A DNA stretch of 64,000 nucleotides from Euborellia annulipes (Eukaryota; Arthropoda; Insecta; Dermaptera; Anisolabididae), in the NCBI GenBank assembly GCA_023213315.1, contig JAKCPI010002801.1, forward strand, positions 1-64,000. Reading direction: 5' to 3'. The notes under the pieces were generated by a model. The model searched no databases. It was given only the letters and a program-made list of their open reading frames with translations, and was not told where the DNA came from. Positions within the stretch are counted from its first letter, which is position 1, and the number at the start of each line of letters is the position of its first letter. This document shows, one piece after another, positions 56,280-64,000 of the stretch. The position numbers were made by a program, and so were the translations under genes.

Positions 56280-56869
56280 AACAAAAATTTTATATTTATT
56301 TCTTAAATTTATTTTGATCTCACCAGGTTTCGAAAAATTAACTTGGTGAAGCGAATTAGGGACGCTGACGACGGGCTGTACAGATAGTGGTATAATAAAA
56401 TAATCGGTAATAAAATATAAAATAAATTGTCCTTTTTTTTATGCCAAATTTAAATATTTATTTAACAAAAGTTGAAATTATTTGAATGGCAATGGCAAAA
56501 ACGTTCCACTTTAAATAGAAATCTCTATATTAAATTGAAGACTCTATTTATTTATTTTTTTCCATTCGTTTATCCAATTTTATTTTAAAATTATTACTTC
56601 CATTAATCATTATCGAGAAAAATAAAAAAAAAAAAAAGGTGGGATCTATGATAAAAGTAGAAGGAAGAGGAAGAGAGGTTGGTTCTTGCATGGTTCTTGG
56701 TTTTCTCTTCTTTTTTTTTTCACCCGGATTCCCCGAATGAATACCAAAGGGCTCTCTCTCTCTCTCACTCTCTCGCTCTCTCGCTCCCTAGTAGCAAAGG
56801 GCCGAATCAGAGGGGAAATTTAAGACTGCCCTCCGGCAATAAATCCTATCTGTTCTTGAGATTAAGTAG

Positions 56870-56900
<31 letters not shown>

Positions 56901-57320
56901 GGGGATGTGGGTGGGGGCATCATACCAACTAAACCCTCGCTTAATTTATAGTCGTTTTACTCTCAAGTATCAAGTCAAACAGTTTTTTCTCTCTCTCGCG
57001 TCTCCTCCCAATTGTTTTTTTTTTTAGGATTTAAATTCTCGAAATATTAGAAAATAGATTTGAATCTTCTTTTCGTGATTCGAGTATATAAAATTTATAT
57101 TAGAGTGAGTGAGTCCTTTTTTTCTCTAATCGAGAAATGGAAAGATATTCTTTTAGTGTTAGAAAAAAAAAAAAATAAACACTAAATCACGATTAATTTT
57201 TATCTTGCATGTTGACAGGTATTAAAAATAGAAAATTTTTATTTGTATTTGATTTGTATTTGAGTAGGTTAGAAATGATAATTTCAGAAGTCAGATTATG
57301 ATCTCATTTAAGGATTCTTG
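56280..57320. other. Unassigned; CT microsatellites
   Basis: 56325-56350 has a palindromic CACCAGG/CTTGGTG pair. (CT)n lies at 56755-56790 and 56868-56896. No exon called. Confidence 0.35.
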
Positions 57321-57326
57321 TTGTAT

Positions 57327-57584
57327 CAATGGCGTTGCGAGCTTAACTTGAGCCCGAGGCACAATACCTTTTTAGCGCCCCCCCCCCTACCCGAAAACCA
57401 TATAATATTATATGTAAAATATACTCGCATATTAATTAATAAATAAAGTAAAATATATAAAGTCATAGGCTCAAACTAGGCTTTAAATTTGAGACAAAAT
57501 TATCTAGCAATTTCTAGCATTTGGTGCCCCTTTGTGAGTAGCGCCCGGGGCATGCCCCTTGCCCCCCCCTTCGCTACGCCACTG
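57327..57584. mobile_element. hAT-type MITE
   Basis: CAATGGCGTTGCGAGC / CGCTACGCCACTG ends; flanks tgttgtat (57319) / tgttgtgt (57585) match at 7 of 8. Confidence 0.85.
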
Positions 57585-57609
57585 TGTTGTGTAGTCATAA
57601 TTTTTAATT

Positions 57610-58090
57610 GATTGAAGGATTCAGGATGTCAGAGCAACTCTTGATGAAGGCGAGTGTGAATATAAAGTCAATATAAATTTAAAAAATCATTTTTAATTTA
57701 TCAATTTTTATTGGCCAACCAATGTACAGTCAGTTTCAATATTAACCGCCATCTTGGGCAGCATAGAAAAAAAAAAAACGCCATCTTAGAGAATAGAGCC
57801 GTGAAGTTAGACAACCAGAGCGCTTAGCTGCCGTGAATGTTGCCTCAAAAATACTATTTCTTGTTTCTAAAATAATAATACTATTAAAATACTATTTCCC
57901 CTGCAATATTAAAAAAATATTTATTTATTTATTATTTTAGAAACAAGAAATAGTATTTTTGAGGCAACATTCACGGCAGCTAAACGCTCTGGTTGGCTAA
58001 CTTGAGTTTTTTTTTATTTATATATATTTTATATTCACACTCGCCTTCATCTAGAGTTGCTCTGACTTCCTGAATCCTTCAATCAAAAAA
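57610..58090. repeat. Foldback element
   Basis: 57803-57885 pairs with 57935-58010 and 57612-57668 pairs with 58030-58085. GATGAAGGCGAGTGTGAAT near the tips is only faintly hammerhead-like. AT spacer in the centre. Confidence 0.65.
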
Positions 58091-58099
58091 AAATTAAAG

Positions 58100-58210
58100 A
58101 TTATAATCGTTTTAATTAGTTCAGTTGTTGAAAACTCAGATATCAGGGGTTCGATTCCAGTTCAAAGCGTTCTAATTAGAACCAGATGCCGAAAAAGACA
58201 TTATATAAAT
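58100..58210 (+). repeat. tRNA-SINE relic (C-like)
   Basis: A-box-like 'ttagttcagttgttgaaa', B-box GGTTCGATTCC, 'agatgccgaaaaagac'. Confidence 0.55.
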
Positions 58211-58389
58211 GAAGGAATGAAATAATTATTCTCTAATATCAGTCGGTCTGTCAATCTATCAATCCTCAAAATTTTATATGCTTAAACAGACCTTCTAGGA
58301 ATAGAGGAAAAAAATTTTCGTACACAAATTCCAATAGCTTCTTGAGTTATTAACTGTTTAAGTTACAATTTCTCCCATATTAAATTTTA

Positions 58390-58988
58390 TAAAAATCTGG
58401 TGTAACTGGGGCACAGCTTGTCACACAAGATTTTTTGTGTCGACATGTATTTAGTTTCCGACAGTACGGTACATTCGATTTTTCAAGATGTAAAATTTAT
58501 ATGAGAAAATATTTATATTTTGATACCATGGCATCCATTTCTCCTATCTTTTCTATGGAGTACAAGAGTAAAGTGGTCTTCAGAAGATTTCAATGACAAA
58601 ATGAGAATATACATTTCAAAGAGAATCTAAAAAATAGTTGATTTATGAATTAAAAAAAAAATCTTTGGAGCGAATTTTGAGAAAATAAAAAAAAAACTGA
58701 AAAAGTGCATCAGTAAAGTAGTACTCTATGGTCGATTTTGTTCAAAAGCTTCGTGTCACGTCCCATGGGGATACCTGACTTAAATATAAAATTTAAACCT
58801 CCTAGCTCTTTTCGTTCTTGAGATATTTTGTTCACAGACAGACCAATTTGCCTGTCCCACTTTTTTTGGATTCAGGGGACCTCAAAACGTGTATATCCAT
58901 CAAAATCTCGACATCCAATTTTTGGCATGAAACCAATACTTTCTCTCTATATATATTAACATATATATAGAGGTAAGAGAAAGTAAAA
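58390..58988 (+). repeat. Rep-A, nearly full
   Basis: Left hairpin shortened, middle intact, right hairpin complete. Confidence 0.85.
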
Positions 58989-58989
58989 C

Positions 58990-60020
58990 ATGTTTTAACA
59001 AACTCACTTGCGCCCAAGTATTAATATATAGAGATATTGGATTTCTTCATTGCATAGATTGAAGGAAAACAACAACACACTGACTTTTGTACAAATAGAT
59101 AATTAAACCACCACCAAAGAGAAAGAGAGGAAAAAAAAACATCTTGATTAGTAAATAAATCAATGATTTATATCATATTTATCGTCAACAAAAATAAAAT
59201 AAAAAAAAAAAGAACTGAATGTGGTCAAGGGTATAATATGAATGAATGTAATACAAACATACAATAACAGTGAATATTTGCGTGTTATAGATGTGTAATC
59301 TGTGCGATTTTAACAAAAGTTAATTGATGTCATAAATCACTGAAATAAATTGCTTTTCAGTCGAAGGGCTCCCTCACTTACACCCCCGCCCACCCTTCGA
59401 CACACTCACCCCCCTCTTCTATGCTCTATATTACCATTCTCTATCGAATTACACAAGAAAGGAAAAAAATACGTTTGCCATTTAAAGATTTTTATTTAAC
59501 TCTTGATGATCATCATCCAGTGATTGTATCTTTTTTAAGTCCTCGCTTTCGTTTGGTGTGTGAACCGAACGCTTTTTTTTTTATCTTGACTGCCCTGAAC
59601 ACAAAATGGTTAGATAAAGCTATACAAAAGGATATATTGAGCTTAGTTTGCTGGAATTTCTATTCTCTAAAAAAAAAAAAGAATTACTTTTTAAAAGACT
59701 TTGATTTTTTTTTATTCCTCTTCTTTAAAGGTATTAACTTAATGTATCGCCCAAAGGATCTTGATCTTAAGAGAGAAATCGAGAAATGTGTTTTGTAGTT
59801 TATTGAATAAAATGCTTGGAAAACCCAATGAGATCGGACTACGCCAAGAGAACTTTTGTGGAATTTGGAAATTTTTTTTTCGTCATCAGAAGGTATGTTA
59901 TTAATATTTGAAATTACTACCGGGAACTCTATTTATGTGAGATGATTCCGTGGACGCAGACATAGGAACTCCGAGTAAAAATGATCAAGAGATACACATG
60001 CCCGCACCAGGTCTGCATAG
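58990..60020. other. Unassigned; 125-codon ORF not called
   Basis: The plus-strand ORF 59421-59798 is K/F-rich with homopolymer runs and no recognisable domain. Confidence 0.3.
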
Positions 60021-60022
60021 TA

Positions 60023-60147
60023 AACCTTGAGGGACACACTGGGATACACACGCCCTCACCAGGGACTCACATTTTTCTTCTGGTCCCTTTCGATCTACTG
60101 TGTGTCCCTGGTGCCGGCGTGTGTATCCCTGTGTGTCCCTCAAGGTT
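60023..60147. repeat. GC-rich inverted repeat
   Basis: Arms AACCTTGAGGGACACAC ... (60023-60071) and its complement (60099-60147), ~48 bp each with few mismatches. MITE-like; no clear duplication. Confidence 0.75.
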
Positions 60148-60307
60148 CACCTCAAACCCAACTGTTCTCTGGTCATCTATGGTTTTTGAAAACTCAGGTT
60201 TTCAGCAAGAATGAAGCCCAAATTTTGAAAACTTATCGAGACCGGATCTATATTTAAGCTCTAAACAATAAGCGAAAACATTTATTTGAAGATGTATAGC
60301 TACACTG

Positions 60308-60740
60308 TAAAAACAAGAGTAAAATGGTCTTCAGAAGATTCCAATGGCAAAATGAGAATATACATTTTAAAGAGCATCTAAACAATAATTGATTTCTGAA
60401 TTTAAAAAAAGATCGTTGAAGCGAATTTTGAGAAAATCGAAAAAAAATGAAAAAGTACATCAGTAAAGTATTAGTACTCTTTGGTCGATTTTGTTCAAAA
60501 GCTTCGTCTCACGTCCCATGGGGGGCCTAACTTAAATATAAAATTTCAACCTCCTAGCTCCTTCATGCTTAAAATTGAACACACACCCACACACAGACCA
60601 TGTCGCAAAAACTACTTTTTTGGATTCAGGGGATCTTAAAACGAGTATATCCATCAAAATCTCGACATTGAATTTTTGACATGAATCCAATACTTTCTCT
60701 CTATATATATTAACATACATAGAGATAAGTGAAAGTAAAA
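60308..60740 (+). repeat. Rep-A lacking left end
   Basis: 'acaagagtaaaatggtcttc' to the right hairpin. Confidence 0.85.
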
Positions 60741-60918
60741 ATTTTGTTGATTTTTATAATTGTGTAGGAAGCAAATTACATAAACAAAAACATACTAAAT
60801 TTATTAACAAATGTATTGTAATTTTCGAAAGCCGTTGTTTTTTTCTCATCTCTCAACAGAGATTAACTCCAATTACAGAGAGACGGAGGAGACATTGGCA
60901 ATGTTTGAAAATTTTCAC

Positions 60919-60996
60919 GTCAAGTGGGATTCGAACCTGAGTTGTATAGCAACTCTAGATTAGTAATCCGCTGCTTATCCGATTAGCCACGAGCCC
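60919..60996 (-). tRNA. tRNA-Ser-like relic (SINE head or pseudogene)
   Basis: Minus strand GGGCTCGTGGCTAATCGG start, D-loop GGATAAGC, anticodon arm around TTACTAA (ACT in place of serine GCT), long variable arm TAGAGTTGCTATACAACTC as in class II tRNAs, and a perfect B-box GGTTCGAATCCC. The acceptor stem ends do not pair, so it is not a working tRNA. Confidence 0.55.
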
Positions 60997-61349
60997 TTTA
61001 AAATTAGAGTCTAATTGTGGGGTAAATTCCCAAACTGCTTTCGAAAATAATAAAATTTTTAACGAAAATTACTATACAATGTATGTAAAATTACAATTCA
61101 TACTCTATTGTAATTTGAAAAAATGTTTTTTGTTGTAAATATTTGAAGGCATAAATTTGTAAATTTAGTAGATAAATAAATGCATAGTAGTTATCATTTA
61201 CAAGGGAAATTTGTAAATTTAGCATTCCAAAACACACTAAAATTAAATTTTTTTTTTTATAAACCAAACTTAATTTTTATAAAAAAAAAAATTTTGTCAA
61301 GTTCAAACAAGTTGAGAAAGAAGTTTAGCAATTTTCTACATTCCAATGC

Positions 61350-61567
61350 TTGTGTGTGTGTGTGTGTGTGTGTGGGTTAATAGCAAATCCCTTTTTAAAG
61401 GGGAGCGAGAGAGAGAGAGTGAGAGAGAGGGCGTCGATGTAACTTCACCCTCCTTCATGTAAGTTTGTCGTCGCAAGGTGTTTAGTTAATTAGTCGGTGC
61501 CTAATAAGCCAAGGAACCGCAAAACGTTTACCCCGGGGCAGGAGGCTACGAAGAGTGAGTGAGAGAG

Positions 61568-61620
<53 letters not shown>
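61350..61620. promoter_or_regulatory. (TG)n, unique island, (GA)n
   Basis: (TG)n at 61352-61375. Between 61440 and 61550 lie TTAGTTAATTAG, AACCGCAAAACG (Runx-like) and a CATGTAAGTTTG 5' splice-like site. (GA)n at 61558-61618. Possible regulatory island; speculative. Confidence 0.25.
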
Positions 61621-61839
61621 CCTCCTCTTAACTACAGGCCTGCCTGATACCACATTAACTAGCTGATAAGAGAAAATTAGAGACACCTTCCGCCTAAAAT
61701 AAAAATAAAAATACACGCTATTTTAAATAATTTCAATTCTTTATTACTCTCTTTTACTTGTATATGTAATATTGTGATTGCATTAAAAATTCAATTTTAT
61801 TGAGATCTATTGACTGTTTTTTAACAGTTTTGGATCATA

Positions 61840-62110
61840 TAGCGAACCGTCATCAGGCCTAAACTGATTTGGACATTATAAACAAAGGAAAATTAATTTA
61901 AACATAAGTACAGGGTGGCGCAAAAGTTGTCACCCGAAGAAAAATATGTATTACAGAAGTACAAATATAGGGTAAGAGAGAGTAAAAATATGTAATACAG
62001 TTGGTACCACTGCCTCTAGTTTGTATATATATTATATATGTTGTATCTATTTTCATGTATTAGTATGTAATCCCTTCTGATGATGACAAGTAAGTAGGCC
62101 TAATATCAAG
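61840..62110. repeat. Decayed hammerhead pair and transposon tip
   Basis: Minus CTGATGACGGTTCGC near 61850 and plus CTGATGATGACAAG at 62077 face each other. TACAGGGTGGCGCAAAAGTT at 61911 looks like a solitary Tc1/mariner-type terminus. Confidence 0.4.
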
Positions 62111-62130
62111 TGTTAATTTTTGGAAAGAAG

Positions 62131-62427
62131 TTCTTTAACGCGGCTTACGCACAGTGAAATGGGAAAAAATGTAACGTAACAAAAATTCGTTCCCAGCGCC
62201 CGAGCGACGGCGGAGGAAAGCGAGATTAGCCGAAGCCTTGGCGAGGCCACGCCCAACTTCTCATTCTATCTACAGTAGGCGGCGAGCAAGAGGTTCCAAC
62301 GGGCGCAGCTACCTGGCTTTCCGTCTATTTAAATAATATTCATATTAAATTATATTCTGAGTTTAAGAAAAGGCGTGAGGAACTTCGTTCCTGCCGGGGG
62401 TCCCATGACACCACACGTTTGCTTTGT
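62131..62427 (+). repeat. Rep-E copy 3
   Basis: Colinear with 23797 and 35391, with small deletions. Confidence 0.85.
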
Positions 62428-62491
62428 AATTAATAAAACGTTTGAAACAAATAACCTAGTGTTTAATTTGTATATTTAATTTTAATTTACA

Positions 62492-62679
62492 GAGGCGTAG
62501 AAGAGGTTGGAACCAGAAATAAGGATTAGCTCGTTAGACAGAAATGAACGCAGGAGGAGTTAAAGGTAGGAAATAATGTAACTTCACCGAGTGCCGGTAG
62601 ATGGCTACGGCCAGAGGCGTCTTCGTGCACGAAAGCACCTCGGGTAAATAAACGGGGATCCCGGCAGGAATTTCAAATC
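62492..62679 (+). mobile_element. SINE-D 3' part
   Basis: 'ggttggaaccagaaataagg' to GGGATCCCGGCAGGAATTTC; 5' truncated. Confidence 0.8.
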
Positions 62680-63029
62680 TCTATTCTCTATATTATAAGA
62701 TTCTAACGACTTTCCCATTTTTAATTTTGTCATTTCCATAATTTAATTTTTTTTCTCCCTTATTTCTCCTAACAACCCTAAAAATTTTTTTCCAGTTTTT
62801 CCGTCATACATTATTACAACTTTTTCTAATTGACAACAATACAAAATTTCGCATTGTTTTCTCAATAATGGTACCGAAGTGTCATTTTTACAATCGATTT
62901 CTCGATTTGGGAACACTTTATATCATCTTTTTTTTTCTCTTTTTCTCTCTCTTTCTCACTATTACTAATACTACTTTTCCTGTTATTATTACTACTCCTG
63001 CTCCTCATACTAATCTCTCTATATGTAGA

Positions 63030-63135
63030 TTAGGGTTTGGACACCGGTGGAAACCGAAACCGGTATACCGGTTTTTTGGCTAATTTTCAAAAACCGAGAA
63101 ACCGAGTTTTTCTCGAAAAACCGAATTCGGTTTTT
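63030..63135. repeat. ACCGGT/CCGAGTT-rich palindromic cluster
   Basis: ACCGGT occurs at three places, then AAACCGAGTTTTTCTCG and GAATTC-centred CCGAATTCGG. Class unknown. Confidence 0.45.
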
Positions 63136-63178
63136 CTCTAAATTTTTTCTTCAGTGATACTTGTATTCCAATAATAAA

Positions 63179-63345
63179 TTAGCCCGTGACCCATGGCTCA
63201 GATAAAAGGCATTAAGTTTCTAGTGCCTGGAGCTTCAGGTTAGCTTCCCGTCACAAGCGAGAAAAATTTATTTCATTTGAATTAGCTATCAATCATTTGA
63301 AATAAATAGGGATGGGGTCTAAATGGCCTTAGATGCCGAATTTTC
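63179..63345 (+). mobile_element. SINE-C, diverged
   Basis: 'tggctcagataaaaggc' A-box, GGTTAGCTTCCCG B-box, 'aaatagggatggggtctaaa' body. Confidence 0.75.
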
Positions 63346-63528
63346 CAATACTTAAAAAATATATATAAGCTATAATAATAGCGGAGTGTCTGTCTATTCG
63401 TCCGTCTGTCTTGCTCTGTTTGACCAACTTTCCTTTGGAATGACGAAATTTTGCAGTCATTGGGAGGTCGTTTTGGAGATTACAGGAAAAATACTCGGGT
63501 CTCGAAATTCCTACAATTTTTTGAGTTA

Positions 63529-63731
63529 AAAAAAAAAAAATTCACACTTTTTTCTCATTCACCCTCGCAGTCACACACACATTCACAGTCTTTTCGGCAA
63601 CTTAGACCATATAGGACTACGATAACCGTTACACATGATAATATCTATTGGGAGTCCAGGCATTTCTATTTAAGCGTTTGGTATCCAAATCATGGGGCTG
63701 CCGGGCTACCAATTACACCAAGCCCAAGGGG
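63529..63731 (-). mobile_element. SINE-B with 16-bp duplication
   Basis: Complete minus copy. acaattttttgagtta is exact at 63513-63528 and 63732-63747. Confidence 0.92.
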
Positions 63732-63762
63732 ACAATTTTTTGAGTTATTAATTCCTAAAGTT

Positions 63763-63940
63763 GCCCGGGAGCCGTAGCTCAGTGAGAAGACATTAGCTTC
63801 TCGCACCGGAGTCCCGGGTTCGCTTCCCATCCCAAGGGAGAAAAATTTATTTCATTTGATTTGACTACAAATCATTTCAAATAAATAGGGATGGGGTCTA
63901 AATGACATTAGGTGCCGAGAAGGACCTTAAAAAAAAAAAA
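63763..63940 (+). mobile_element. SINE-C with 13-bp duplication
   Basis: Head GCCCGGGAGCCGTAGCTCAG, B-box GGTTCGCTTCC, A tail. aattcctaaagtt is exact at 63750-63762 and 63941-63953. Only 15 bp from the SINE-B insertion site once duplications are discounted. Confidence 0.92.
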
Positions 63941-64000
63941 AATTCCTAAAGTTACGATTTATTCCATAGGAAATGAATGGAGAAATATATAAACTTATGT

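Noticed and set aside
59421..59798. 125-codon plus-strand ORF
   Set aside because: Lysine/phenylalanine homopolymers, no domain, no splice or promoter context that I can defend.

Overview
The window is AT-rich eukaryotic (animal) DNA with no intact protein-coding gene. Long A/T runs, (CA)n, (CT)n and (GA)n microsatellites, tRNA-derived SINEs, hAT, Tc1/mariner and TTAA-type MITEs and Penelope-type hammerhead motifs all point to a metazoan. Initiator-like TCAGTC motifs with GAGA runs, and a mariner whose start resembles arthropod copies, make an arthropod plausible, but the species cannot be read from the sequence. Most open reading frames are repeat shadows: the same peptide strings recur on both strands in copies of one non-coding repeat.

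Four kinds of sequence alternate. (1) A dominant ~690-bp repeat, called Rep-A here, has about 30 full, truncated or hairpin-only copies. It has a hairpin at each end, no ORF and at least two subfamilies. (2) Three tRNA-derived SINE families (B, C, D), a ~330-bp repeat E, and cut-and-paste MITEs. Many have target-site duplications that can be read directly, including a four-level nest at 50.2-51.8 kb. (3) At least ten recognisable copies, plus several decayed ones, of a hammerhead-ribozyme-like core (CTGANGA, short stem, GAAACGTY) of the minimal type known from Penelope-like elements. Many sit in inverted pairs (3.0, 30.1, 36.0, 37.8, 40.6-41.4 kb). No reverse transcriptase ORF is present. (4) Islands of non-repetitive, often GC-richer sequence with clustered transcription-factor-like sites.

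The host-gene signal is weak but consistent and lies on the minus strand. Three stretches look like untranslated first exons that end in a 5' splice site (TSS near 49.0, 22.0 and 8.2 kb). At 31.76-31.82 kb a strong 3' splice site is fused to a GTGAGT 5' splice site and followed by a 53-nt exon-like segment. This looks like a recursive splice site or RS-exon, or a small coding exon. The simplest reading is that the window covers alternative promoters and long 5' introns of one minus-strand gene whose coding exons lie beyond the left edge. This is inference.

Layout: 0-5 kb Rep-A, hammerhead foldback, MITE; 5-10 kb hAT, homeodomain/POU site cluster, candidate exon, nested Rep-A/SINE-D/SINE-B; 11-19 kb Rep-A, hAT, SINE nests, mariner-type MITEs; 20-27 kb hAT, candidate exon, Rep-E, Rep-A, deleted mariner; 28-38 kb hammerhead foldbacks, SINE-D, recursive splice site, hAT, Rep-E; 39-43.5 kb a 4.5-kb inverted repeat; 44-52 kb SINE-B copies, ~180-bp tandem array, candidate exon, Russian-doll nest; 53-64 kb chimeric SINE, promoter-like GC island, Rep-A copies, tRNA-Ser relic, SINE-B and SINE-C side by side.
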